This document shows positions 11,938-22,846 of a DNA stretch of 64,000 nt, piece after piece. The notes beneath the pieces were generated by a model, which worked only from the letters and a program-made list of their open reading frames with translations, was not told the origin of the DNA and made no database searches. A program made the translations under genes and the position numbers. The stretch spans positions 10,814,809-10,878,808 of the forward strand of contig CM043959.1 in NCBI GenBank assembly GCA_014529385.2, written 5' to 3'. The DNA comes from Adiantum capillus-veneris. Taxonomy: Eukaryota > Streptophyta > Polypodiopsida > Polypodiales > Pteridaceae. The first letter of the stretch is position 1. Each line of letters begins with the position of its first letter.

Positions 11938-12727
11938 ATAGAAATGAAATAGCTTGCCCAGTAAATAATATTGAAACTTGGTGGCATTGAAAACATTCCT
12001 AAGGCTTCTCTCTCTGTGGTAGTATATCCCTGTTCAGCTTGACTGAATCTTCGACTAGCAAAATACGCTAGATACAGATCCTCTTCTCCTTACACCGCTA
12101 GAAAACCATTTCCAAAAACAACAAATGCTTCTCTTCGGTTGAGAATACAGTGAAGTCATCCATAAATATGGCGAGAAATTGGTGCAAGAATTCACTGAAT
12201 ATCTCCATCATGCATCATTGGAATGTTGCTTGAGCATTGCAAAAACCAAATGGCATGACTAAATACATGGATGCACCCCATTTAGTAATAAAAGTGGCTT
12301 TACTCCGATCTTCAGGAGCAATCTTTAACTGATTATAACCACTTTAGCCATCCATAAAGCTATACATATCATGGCATGCAATATCATCAAGAAGCATATC
12401 CGTAAAAGGTAATGGAAAAGGATCTGCGATGGTTTGAGCATTCAACTTTTGATAATCCACACAGACTATGAGCTTTCCATTCTTCTTTGGTACTACAACA
12501 ATAGGGAATAGCCAGTTACTACTGGCGACTTCTATAATGAATCCAACCTTCAGAAGGTTGTCAATTTCTTCCTTGACCTTCTTAGCATAGTTTTGATTCA
12601 TTCTATACCATTGCAAATGCACTGGTCTGGCATCTAGCTTTAGAGGTATTCTGTGACAAACCTCTGGGTCTACACCTTTTAAATTAGTATGTTCCCATGC
12701 AAATATGTCTTTGTATTTTTGGAACAT
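11938..12727 (-). pseudogene. Gypsy-I reverse transcriptase
   Basis: The RT opens with YKDIFAWEHTNLKGVDPEVC and runs through WLFPIVVVPKKNGKLIVCVD and LNAQTIADPFPLPF to a stop just after YSFMDG. Beyond it, other frames still show YLVMPFGFCNAQATFQ and FMDDFTVFS, the catalytic box near 12155, each broken by stops. RNase H between about 11940 and 12130 is too decayed to delimit. The C-terminal connection and RNase H tail reappear in the next frame at 11937. Confidence 0.8.
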
Positions 12728-12748
12728 AAGTCATGATTTTTCTTTCAT

Positions 12749-13362
12749 TTATGGGTTTAGATGCTTATTTACTTTGATCAATCGAGGACTTTCCTCAGAA
12801 CCCAGATTCCATTCTTCAATTTCTTGATCGTCTGGAAGCAACCAATTCGGCCCACCACCCTTCCTTTTGGTTGACTCCTCAACATAATCCCAAGATGGTC
12901 CTATTAGTTTTGGACTTTCATTTTGAACTCCAGTAACTTCTTCAGAGTGCACTGCTTCAGTGATCACTGGTGTACTGGAATCTGAGCATTCCTCTTTGGA
13001 GTCAACTGGCTTCTCCGGCCGTCTAGTTAATTGAATTGGTCGTTCTCCATCATTCAATTCGGTGAACTAATTTGAAAATTGCTTTTGCTGCTTTTCAGCT
13101 TGATCCTTGTCGAATAATACTGCATTTAAGTCTATCTCTGCCAATGGAAAAATATTCATTGCTGCCAGCAATGAATCTTTGCCAATGGAAAAATATTCAT
13201 TGCTGCCAGCATCCTCTCAATCTTCTTTACCCCATACTTCTGCCAAAGCTCTTCTGGTCGTCGCAGTGCCTTTTTTCAGCTTCTGGTGTTGTTTGTCTTG
13301 ATCTGGATTCTTCTACTGATGCCCTGTATTGTCAGAGTCTGATTGACATAATCGTGAACAGC
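12749..13362 (-). other. Gypsy-I protease-RT linker
   Basis: An open stretch at 12749-13057 is acidic and Ser/Pro-rich with no domain, as expected for a linker between protease and RT. A direct repeat of about 53 bp (units near 13138-13190 and 13178-13230) contains TGCCAATGGAAAAATATTCA. Stops occur elsewhere. Confidence 0.55.
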
Positions 13363-13985
13363 CTACGCCGTCCGCAGCCATGGGCATCCTAGTAGCATCC
13401 CATATGCTCCTTGAACATCCAATACTAGAAAGCTGATTTTGAACTTTTCTTTCCCCACCCTTATCTGCATACACTCGATCATACCTGTTTCCTGAACAAC
13501 TCTATGATCGGCCATTCTAACTTTAAAGGGTGTTGGTTTCAAATCTGTGATACCCGATCTTTGTTGAAGATGTGCCCCTGTAATATTCACACCTGCTCCC
13601 CCATCTAGTATAACACCGGATAGCGGCTCCCATTGTTTCCTGACTTTGTAGTCTACCTGGATTATCGACACTTCATCATCTCTGATAGCCACCAAGTCAA
13701 GTGCTCTGGAATCGACTTCAGCCTTTCTTTGTTGTCCGATGAATTTTGTTGCTTCAGGCAAAGTCTTTTGATGTCTTCTAATTCAACAGTCAGTTTCTGA
13801 ATTCTTTCACAGATTTTAACATGAATTTCTTCTCTCTCTTGATTAGAGTTATTATCAGAACTCGAGGAATCAAAACTATCTTCACAGTGCCAGTCCTCTG
13901 TTCTGGTGTTTGCTTTGCCCACTTCATTGTTTCCCATTGCAGTTAGATTTGATTTGACATTTCCTAGGTCTTCCACCAATCTCAT
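13363..13985 (-). pseudogene. Gypsy-I protease
   Basis: Residues around GVILDGGAGVNITGAHLQQ match the plant gypsy retropepsin active site, where DGGA replaces DSGA. MLLGCPWL forms the flap-end motif. An acidic Ser/Asn-rich stretch (DSSSSDNNSNQERE) lies upstream in another frame. The protease cuts Gag-Pol in the particle. The frame change before the domain makes this copy defective. Confidence 0.75.
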
Positions 13986-14024
13986 TGGACTGCAGCAAGC
14001 AGTCTCAGAGATTCCAGATCCTGA

Positions 14025-15833
14025 TTAATCTGGCTGTGTTTTCTCAAAAGACTGGGCTGGTATCTTTTGAATGACTCGAGCATCAGAACTTTCTGACTGC
14101 TTTGGTAGCTTCTTAGCTAGATCTTTTGTGATCTTAGCCGCCAGTTCTCTCTGCTCTTGCCATTCATCGACTACCTTCTCTTTGCCCTTTGCCTTCCATA
14201 CCTCTCTCTGTTGAGTCCATTTGCTAGTTTCAGGACTGACCGGTTTCACCGGCTCATTTGGGATTTCTTCAATGACTACCCCTTTACTACGTGTACTTGC
14301 CCGTACTGGAACTAGTTCTGGGGCTTTCGCCTCAATAGCCACAATACTGGGTGCCTCTGGACACTGAGCCGCAAAGTGCCCATATTTTCCACAACTATAG
14401 CAGTTAAGGCTTCGATTTTGAAAATTACCCCGTCCTCGGCCTCGGTCAGTACCCCCTTGGTATCTACCACACCCAATACTAGTGTCACTGGTACCTGATT
14501 TCTCCTCTTGCGGTGCACTGGTCGTCTCTACCTTAGCCGGTTCAGCATTGGTAAATGCCACTAGAGACAAATCCTCTTCCCTTCTTGAAGCGATGAATTC
14601 GAATGCCACAATTATTCCATAAATGACCATACGCTTTGCAGTAGGTACATTGTGGGCATTCATTGGAAACATGATCTTTAGATTTGCACTTCGAGCACCA
14701 GATTTCCATTCTCCTAACTAGTTGTCTGATCTGGTTGATTTCAACAATCTGCCTGGCCATTTTATCAAGCTTCCTGGACCAAGAACCTTTCTTAGCCTTG
14801 TCCTTGCTCTTTTCATCTGAGTTGTTTGTTAGAGCTGTTGGAGGTCTCACTAGAATCGGAATTCTCAGTGGAAGAATTGCTACTGTTGGACCTCCGCTTC
14901 TTATGGCTTCTCTCCTTCTTAGCTTGCTGTTCAAGCTTCAGAGCTCTCTGCACCAAATCATTAAACTTCTTTGCTGGTGCATGTACCTCTTGTTCTCTGA
15001 GCTTCTTGCTACGGAACCCATTCAGAAACCATACGCGTAGCCTCTTTTCTAAGGGTGGCTCCTGCAAACTGCCCGATTAACTCCCTGATCTTTTCAACAT
15101 AACTCTTCACAGACAATTTCCCTCGTCTGATCTTGTCAAGCTCACAGAGGATGTCTTCATCACCTCTGTTGTCTGAATATTCAAGTCTGAAAGCCTTGAG
15201 TAGTTTGTTGTATGACCTGAACTGACAAGCTGGGTAATGGTAATACCATTTCCTTGCCGCCTCCTTCAGTGTCTGAGAAAAATATTCTCCCCAGTCATCT
15301 TCATCAATATTCTTCAACTCAACATACTGCTCAAAAGCTTGAATATGAACATCTGGATCATCTTTCTTTCCGCCTTTGAACACTGGGAAATAGATCTTCA
15401 ATGAAGAAGTATAATCATGATGGTCGACATCGTCTCTACTTCTTCTGACCTTCGGAGCCTAACTGCATCTTGAAGACTTCCTGTAGTGATCTGTGTCAGC
15501 ATCGGGCAGCATCCCAGTCAACTTCCTCTTCCGTTTCAGTCTCTGTCTCTTCTTTGGCTTTCCTGCTGGAATTGTGACAACTGCCCTTGCTGCCCTTGGC
15601 CTCAACTGCCTTGTGTGTGGACCGAGAACTCTTGGTTTTGCGTTCCTCACGCTCAACCCTTCTCCTCGAGTGACTGGAATGCTGAGAGTCTCTAGCCTCT
15701 TCAACATGACTGTGCTCCTCCTGAGCCTTAGTCTCACTCTCAGGGTCCTTCTTAGGATCAGACTCTCGACGCGGGTGGAATCAGTGCCTAACCGGGTTGA
15801 CGATTTGCGACCACGACTGACTTTGGGCGCCAT
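14025..15833 (-). pseudogene. Gypsy-I gag
   Basis: The gag start is probably at 15833 (MAPKVSRGRK), with a basic N-terminal stretch. The capsid segment (15009-15401) shows DPDVHIQAFEQYVELKNID, WYYHYPACQFRSYNKLLKAF and LVKSYVEK-type helices typical of Retrotrans_gag. Two adjoining knuckles follow (CSKCKSKDHVSNEC and CTYCKAYGHLWNNC), and a third in the next frame (CYSCGKYGHFAAQC). Three knuckles are more than the usual one or two. At least three frame changes separate the pieces. Confidence 0.8.
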
Positions 15834-15915
15834 GTGTGCAGCTGAAAATTCTAATTGGGAGATAAGAGTTTTCTGGTCGAAGAGAGAACAACTCTAATCA
15901 CTGTGATCGCCAAAA

Positions 15916-16372
15916 TGGAATGGGACTGGTCTCTTTAGAATTCACAGCTACTGATAACTCGTCAAATTAGTTAGTAAGAATGGGAACAGAGTGCTGGACT
16001 GAAATAGAGAACTGAACTGGAATGCTATACTGAGATGAAAGACACAATTGAAAGACTGAAAATGGTATTTCTAGACTTAGATTAATAGCTCAAGGATAAC
16101 CAGTACAATGTACAATGGGTTAAGCTCAGATGATTACAGAAGCAATGATTACAGGGTGAACCTAGAAGCTAAGAGCTTGTAAACCCGAAACTATTCAGAA
16201 AGCCAAAAGCCAAGAAGACCAGAAGCCAAGAAGCCCAGTTATCCTATTTATAGCTCTCAAGAGTTAGTGCGGTAACTGCGTGCAGTAATTACTGCCAGTG
16301 AAACAGCTTCCCACCGGGTCGACCTTCTATAGGGGCAGTTCACGCCTGCTGGAACTGTCCTCACCTTCTACA
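15916..16372 (-). repeat. Gypsy-I 5' LTR
   Basis: Pair of 5797-6285. Just inside it on the minus strand reads TTTTGGCGATCACAG, a candidate primer-binding site of the TGGC type. I cannot assign the tRNA with confidence. Confidence 0.85.
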
Positions 16373-16460
16373 ATGGTACAACCCAATTAGAAGGAACCCG
16401 TTGTAATGTTTTGTATTCGGTCCCATAGGTCATATCTGACCTCCGTGGACGATAATTCAA

Positions 16461-17040
<580 letters not shown>

Positions 17041-17548
17041 AATTCAAGGGAGAATTACCAAAACACCCCTCTAATTTGTGAAAATTTCCAAAATACCCCT
17101 CAAATTTCAAAAATTCCCAAGATATCCCAATACTTTGTCATAAATTCCCAAAATGCCCTTCAAATTTTCCAAAATTCCCAAAGTACCCCTGGTTGTGAGA
17201 GTAAATTTCTCCTAAAATAACTTTTTTTAGCTTTTCATGAGAAGACTAAATGTCTATGGTACAAGATGCTAAAACTAGAATTTGAGTTGGTTTTGTAGGC
17301 TTTGAAGTTGAATTGCTTCATTATTTCAAGACATAATTGCCTTCTTTTGCGAGGTAATTTGTGACAAATTACATGCTAAGCACTCAAAAACGGATCTCAA
17401 TTGTCAAAAAGGAGTAAAGATTAGAAAATCTGAACAATCTACCAAAATTAGATACAAGGGTATTTTGGGGAATTTTTGAAATTTGAGGGGTATTTTGACA
17501 ATTTCCACAAATTAGAGGGGTATGTTGGTAATTTTCCCAAAATTCAAT
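17041..17548. repeat. Foldback element with ~85-bp inverted arms
   Basis: The arm at 17041-17126 is the inverted, near-identical counterpart of about 17466-17548. Both contain ACCCCTCTAATTTGTG-like and CCCTCAAATTTCAAAAATTC-like sequence. They enclose about 340 bp of A/T-rich sequence without coding potential. The left arm also starts a decayed tandem array of about 30-bp units (17057-17212), each built on CCCAAAATACCCCTCAAATT-like words. GA microsatellite borders both ends. This could be a MITE or foldback element, or a palindrome formed from a minisatellite; no target duplication is clear. Confidence 0.65.
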
Positions 17549-17582
17549 TGTGTGAGTGAGAGAGAGAGAGAGAGAGACAGAC

Positions 17583-17771
17583 ATGAGACAGGTATGGCGA
17601 GTGTTGTCGACTCTGCGCCTTCCAACATTGTGTGAGCAAGGCCTTGTGGCTCGGCAGTCTTACGCCCTTGCAACTTTTCGAAGCTTGTGGAAGCCAGCAT
17701 TCCAGCCTCTGCCCTCCAGATTTGTACATTGGCGCACTCCCCCTCTCCCTCAGCCTCAGCCTCGGCCTCAG
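17583..17771 (+). other. Tentative first exon (mitochondrial presequence-like)
   Basis: From ATG at 17583 an open stretch reads MRQVWRVLSTLRLP, then RQSYALATFRSLWKPAFQPL. It is rich in Arg, Ser, Ala and Leu and free of acidic runs, as expected of a mitochondrial targeting peptide. It ends at CAG|GTGCTC in phase 0, which would splice in phase to the exon at 18949. The donor is weak and the intron would be about 1.2 kb and contain MITE-1. This is suggestive only. Confidence 0.3.
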
Positions 17772-17937
17772 GTGCTCTTCTTTTCCCTCATTCAGGCTCT
17801 CATGTCATTGGAGCTTAGATGGTGTGACGACTCTATCGTAGTTTAGCCTGGTGAGTCAGGTTAAAGTTTTTCTGCCGGTCCAAAGCAGCAGAAATAAACG
17901 ACATATTGGAATTAATTACAGCGAGAAACATTTTCAC

Positions 17938-18172
17938 CCTCACACACACACAGATACATACATGCATACATACATAAATAAGCACATACATACCTGCTTA
18001 CACTTAGGTAAGACATGCACATACACTTTACACATACATGCACACGTTCTTACATACATATTATTCATACATGCACACACGTACATACTCACGCAGATGC
18101 ACTTACATACACACAAACACATATATACGCATACATAGCAGCACACACACACACATTCCTGTGCATACATAC
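17938..18172. repeat. (ACAT)n/(AC)n microsatellite tract
   Basis: About 235 bp of imperfect ACAT, ACAC and ATGC words. Open frames on both strands are low-complexity His/Thr or Cys/Val products and are not genes. Confidence 0.9.
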
Positions 18173-18182
18173 ACGCACTAAC

Positions 18183-18356
18183 CGTAGTCACAAGGGAATG
18201 GCCATTTTAGGGTCTACATTCCCGTTCCCCGTTTCGAATTCCCGTTCCGACCCTCGCTCCCTGTGAGAGTTGTGGGTATACTGTCACAAGGAATGGAGAT
18301 TCATGCTGTTCTTGTTCTCCATTCCCGTTCTGATTTTCCGTTCCCTTGTGACTGTG
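18183..18356. mobile_element. MITE-1: hAT-type, 174 bp
   Basis: The element is bounded by a perfect 8-bp direct repeat GCACTAAC (18175-18182 and 18357-18364). Its 19-bp ends pair as inverted repeats with three mismatches (left CGTAGTCACAAGGGAATGG). Inside, the word ATTCCCGTTC recurs near each end and a degraded GTCACAAGGAATGG lies near 18281, like subterminal repeats. An 8-bp duplication with short inverted ends is the hAT signature. It encodes nothing and would need a transposase in trans. Confidence 0.85.
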
Positions 18357-18948
18357 GCACTAACATACATTTATTGCTCCCAAGTATTGTTTGCATTCTT
18401 TTTTCATAGCTTGTTTTTGTTTTGGATCTTGAAGAGGTTTGTGGTGGCAGGATTTGCCTTGGTTGATAGCTCTTTCAAGTAAAGCTAACATTTTGGATGG
18501 TGTTGTCCCCCAATTTTATTCTGGAGTAAAGTTGTGCTTGCACTTTACTTTGTGGGAGTGCTGATAAACGATTGCACTAATGCTCTTTCTTTTCGAAGCT
18601 TTCTTCTCTTTTTGCATGTGGCTATTTATTGGCAGCTTCCCTTGTGCTAGTAATCAAGTGAAGAGATTTGACAAAAGTTGATTCGGGGGAGTTAAGTAGA
18701 GTGTCCCATTCTCCTTTAACTGTGTTCAAGATAGACTCTAGATGTATGTTTGGAAGGTTTGTAGGTGTGAATTGTGAGCCCTTTCGGCGTTCTGAAGTTT
18801 TGCTTCATTTACAAATCACTTAGCTCTCTTGTGTCCTGTTTACAATGTTTCTCAAGTTCGCATTTTGTTATTGTCAAGGCACTACTTGTTTATTGCTATG
18901 TTGGTAATATCGATTTATTTTCTCTTGAATTTTGGTTTCATCAACAAG

Positions 18949-19181
18949 CAGTTGGAGCAATGTAGGACATTTGCATCAAAAGTGAAGAAATATAAGATGA
19001 AAAGCTACACGTTAGTATTGATTTCTTCAGCTTTCTGCTACGTCTTTTCGAGCAGATGTATGTCATCATCTCTTAACCTCAACATCTTTTATCAAGGGCT
19101 TTCAAGGGGCGATTCAAATTGAAGGCGAACGGTGAATATAAACGATGGAGAGCTGGAAAGCGGCACAATGCTCATTCAAAG
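18949..19181 (+). CDS. Mitochondrial ribosomal protein bL35, two internal exons
   Basis: Exon 18949-19010 reads QLEQCRTFASKVKKYKMKSY and ends in phase 2 at donor GTTAGT. An 86-bp intron with a CTTAAC branch-like word ends in AG. Exon 19097-19181 continues AFKGRFKLKANGEYKRW, then RAGKRHNAHSK, and ends at donor GTATATG. The joined reading MKSYTAFKGRF...RAGKRHNAHSK has the bL35 layout: a KMKSY lead, the basic FK(G)RFK strand, and the AGKRH core near the start of helix 1. The RRWxEGKRHNAH form is the plant mitochondrial type as I recall it. bL35 is a small protein of the large subunit. A start exon may lie at 17583. I did not find the C-terminal KRRLR exon, so the gene may be truncated or a pseudogene. 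Confidence 0.6.
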
Positions 19182-19232
19182 GTATATGTAAATCTGCTAG
19201 ACACTACCAGGAGATCAACCAACTAACGATCA

Positions 19233-19289
<57 letters not shown>

Positions 19290-20752
19290 GTCCCTCTCTT
19301 TCAGATGCTCTGGTTTCTCTGGGCCGTCAACTCGCACGCCTGTAGTTTGAGAGTTCTTCAATTTGCTATGTCTATGGTTCATTAGTGTGGCTGCTGAATA
19401 CCAATTTATCTTGAACTAACAGGCTCTGCAAACGGAGTTATGTGACATATGGTCAGCAGGGTTAGTTTGCTTAGTGTTCTCAGTGCTCACATCCAGTGAT
19501 GTCTGCCTTTGCGCATCATGGTCCTTAACACCGAAAGCAAGAACCACTTACAAAGCCTTGGCTTAATTCAAAGAGTGACTCTACAACATCTGCAGAATGT
19601 TTTATGTGCAAGATGGTAAGCTATGCGTGAGAGAGGAGCTTTTGGGATTATGAGTAGAAGAGGTCCATGTTTGTTTATTATGCTTTGGGTGCGGTGCTTA
19701 TTGGAGCACAAAAGGTGATAGCCTGAATGAAGATTTCTTCTTCATTCATTGCCAAAGGCCTCCAGGATCTCAGCTCAGGGTCGTACGAGATGCAACAGAC
19801 ACTTTACAGGCTGACCCTGTCTTGGTGTCTAGGATGGCCACCAATTTTTGCCTCTTTTCAATAGAGCCTACTGAAGAAGAGGTGTTTGGCTGCTCATTGG
19901 CTAGTTTGGTGTCTATTGTGATGGCGGTGTTAGTTAAGAGTACATCTCTTGGATATGAGGTTCGTTGTGTGCGCACATGTGTGGAAGCCTAGTGGCCTTT
20001 GATTGTGGGCTGGCCACCAGTAGGTGGGCGCCACCTCTTACTTCGGGGGTGAACCTGGACCTTGTTTTAATGGCTCCCTGATTTTTTTTGTCATGGATAT
20101 GTGCCCATGTCATAGGTGAAATGTAGGTGAAATTTAGCATTTTGGGGCTGCCTTGCCACGGAACATACAAGTTAATAGTTATCGATGAAAGGCCTCCTGA
20201 TCTTGTTTAGGTGATTGCGGGCCTCTCTCTCTCTCTCTCTCTGACCACTCCCTGCATCTCCTCTTTGTTCTTCCTCTTTTGCATGTGATCAAAGCTTGAG
20301 TCTTCTATCGCCTTGGACATGTTACTTGAGCCAAAGTGTTCACTACCGTGTGGAGAGCCTCAAGCAGGAGCGAAAGTGAACATAAAGCTCTAACCAACAA
20401 ACACCCCCCTCCCCCCATCCCCCCCTTGCGGGGCCCAACAACAGATGCTGAGAAGTTACTGAGGAAGATGCTAGCATAGAAATTCCAAAGAATTGGGTAA
20501 AAGAAAAAGGGCAAAATGGTTGGTGCAAACCCTTTATGTGCGTAGACTCCCTACCAGGTCACAACGCAATGGACAAAGATCTTGTATCCTTTTCCTAATA
20601 ATGCTTGTATTTTTGCATTTGAAAATTGTTTCCTTCTTTAGTTAGAAGATAGTCAAAATAGTGCAAATGAGTTGGCCACTGATGGGTAGTCATTGGTTAT
20701 GGTGGACCCACGAAGTGGGTTAGAACACAAATAATGCACATTCCCACTTAGA
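19182..20752. other. Gene flank with (TC)n; no recognised coding sequence
   Basis: A TC run at about 19234-19285 directly precedes a good acceptor (TCTTTCAG, ending 19304). The exon it would open does not continue bL35 in phase. A second short TC run is at 20224-20242, and a C-rich stretch with CCCCCC blocks is at 20403-20430. Minus-strand open frames at 19770-20170 match nothing I know. Confidence 0.5.
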
Positions 20753-21372
20753 TGTAATATGCAATGGAAGTGATTAAGGTGATAACTCGGGATGAGTGCA
20801 CGATGTGTACTTAAGGTTCCTTTTTTTTTCATGAGAGATGTGCAATAGACTAGAGAGAGAAGAGAGATACTATGAGTGATAATGAGAGAAAGAAGACTAA
20901 CACCGGATGGGGTCCCAAAACCCCCTCTAAGGGCCCCCCTCTCTATCGCTAGAGAAGTATTTGCTATAGATTGCTCAAATACTGATACAATGGACCTAGA
21001 TGCTGATGGGATCTTGCTACTGATTCGGGCTGAAAATGTAAAAGGCTATGCTAGCTGAGTCTGGATCTGCAAACTAACGAGGCTAGGGGCTTATCTGCTA
21101 TTGCTGATGTCGAGGGTGTTGATGACGTGTCGGAAATGGGCTGAAATTTGAAAACACTGGCTGATTTAAAGAGCAAAAAATGCCCTACCTAGTCTCCCAA
21201 CAAAGTCACTTATTAATAATAAGTGAAAAACGGCTAAAATAGGGAAAATGAGTTTTGTGCACTGTAAAATGCTCATGATGGCTACTGACTGTAATGCTGA
21301 TGATCATGCTACTCAGAAGTGCCTGGACATGCACGGCCTGCGCACAGGCACACAAAGGTGCCAGAACACTTC
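20753..21372 (-). repeat. Gypsy-A1 3' LTR fragment
   Basis: Starts TGTAATATGCAATGG, like the TGTAAGATGCAACGG start at 37366. It contains the GGACATGCACGGCCTGCGCA block also present at 60740. It passes straight into RT near 21372, so the LTR end, polypurine tract, integrase and RNase H are missing. Confidence 0.75.
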
Positions 21373-22344
21373 CTATGCTGTCACCGTAACCTTGAGAGCT
21401 GCGAAAGCCTCAATGGTTGCTTCAGGCAAATCCACGCACTGTCGGTGAGTCTTTACCCCTTTCAAAACATCTGTCACGGGTGTGGCAATGCTTGCAAAAT
21501 TCTCTATGTGCGAACAATATGATTGACATAGACCAAGAAAAGAACGCACAGCATATGCAGTTTTGGGCAAATCCCAATTACGTACCTGTTCCACCTTTGC
21601 GGGATCTAGCTTGACGTCTTCTGCAGAAATGATATAACTTAGATAAGTAACTTCAGTGAGGAAAAATTCAAATTTCTTAGCTGCAATGTATAACTGACAC
21701 TTATCCAAACGGATTAGTACCCTTTCTACATCCTTTTCATGTTGTTCCCACGATGCAGAAAAAATGAGAATATCATCAAGAAAGATGAACACACATACAC
21801 CAACCATATCGCCAAAACGGCCTACCATGAGACGGTTAAATATACCCACGACACCTGTAAATCCAAAAGGCATGACCACATACTCCCATTGCCCTTGCTC
21901 TGTGCGAAAAGCGGTCTTGTAGATGTCGCCTTTGAATACCCTTATCTGATGGTATCCACTTTTGAGATCGATCTTACTGAAAACCTTTGCCTCATTGAGC
22001 CTATCGAGGATATACTCAATGCGAGGCATCGAAAACTTGTTCTTGACGGTCATCTTGTTCAATGCCCTGTAATCAACACACAAACGAGATAAACCATCCT
22101 TCTTGCGGACAAACAAAATAAGAGCAGCAAATGGACATACACTAGGACGTATGAATCCTCTAGCCACCAACTCCGTGAGTTGCCGCTCTAACTCTTCTTC
22201 CTGAGTCTTGTTCAAACGATAGGGAGCGTTAGTGACTTGCTGTGCCCCCTCCGTAAGTTCGATGTGATGGTCCTCCGATCGCTCAAGTGGGAGACGGGGT
22301 GGAAGATCATCCCGCAAAAAGAGATGCTTAAACTTGGTAAACAA
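21373..22344 (-). pseudogene. Gypsy-A1 reverse transcriptase
   Basis: A 323-residue open stretch shows all RT blocks: APYRLNKTQEEELERQLTEL, KKDGLSRLCVDYRALNKMTV, FSKIDLKSGYHQIRV, KTAFRTEQGQWEYVVMPFGF, the catalytic FIFLDDILIFS (near 21770-21790), and VRSFLGLCQSYC at the thumb. NAPA-type residues after PFGF are altered (TGVVGIFN). It ends in LTR sequence, so no RNase H follows. The type resembles plant chromoviruses. Confidence 0.88.
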
Positions 22345-22846
22345 AACTGAATAACTGTATGGAGCCTGAATGCTCTGGGTAACTGGAGAGGCATAGATGA
22401 ATGCCGCTTGTGCTTCTCTCGTAATTCACGCTTCGCCTGCACATGAAAATGAGAGGCAAAGAATGCAGACCCTCCTCACGACGAATGATCGTGGAAGAGT
22501 CACTTTTGGTATTTAGACTGAGAGTATTGTCCGCCCAATCAATGAGAGGGTTATGCTCCCGAAACCATCTAATGCCTAAAAGCATCACATCCCGAGAGAG
22601 GAGACACGACAAATTCTCTACGGAAGGTAGCTTGTTGAACTGTAAACAACACATCAAGGCACTCTTGCGTGATGAGAGAGTCCATATTGGGAGCGAAGCC
22701 TGACACCTTGAGAGGAGATGTCTGACTAACCTCTAGGCGGGCTCTCTCTACAAGAAGGCACTAATCACATCATGCATACTGCCTGAATCAACAATATGAC
22801 AAAACGCTCACCCTTCACATGACCATAACACTTAAAGAGAGACTCA
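22345..22846 (-). pseudogene. Gypsy-A1 protease remnant
   Basis: Fragments read LLSRDVMLLGIRWFREHNPL and DWADNTLSLN, which are the end of the retropepsin and the linker. The equivalent of A2 (DPGSMHDVINSSLVERARL) is recognisable here only in broken frames. Stops and a frame change separate it from gag. Confidence 0.65.

Larger units (their letters stand above)
5797..16372 (-). mobile_element. Gypsy-I: 10.6-kb Ty3/gypsy element with extra 3' coding region
   Basis: Two LTRs of 489 and 457 bp flank gag, protease, RT, RNase H and integrase in gypsy order on the minus strand. About 4 kb more coding-like sequence lies between integrase and 3' LTR. The LTRs begin TGTAGAAGG and end TCCCATTCCA. The flanks ATGCT (5792-5796) and ATGGT (16373-16377) look like a 5-bp target duplication with one change. 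All domains carry stops and frameshifts, and the two LTRs have clearly diverged, so this is an old copy. Confidence 0.88.

Noticed and set aside
17851..18266. His/Thr-rich and Cys/Val-rich open frames
   Set aside because: Translation of an ACAT/AC microsatellite; no start context or domain.
19305..19345. Fourth bL35 exon after the TCTTTCAG acceptor
   Set aside because: The acceptor is good, but the phase-correct reading does not resemble the Lys/Arg-rich C-terminus of bL35.
19770..20170. Minus-strand open frames of 68 and 78 codons
   Set aside because: No recognisable motif, no splice or start context; treated as chance.
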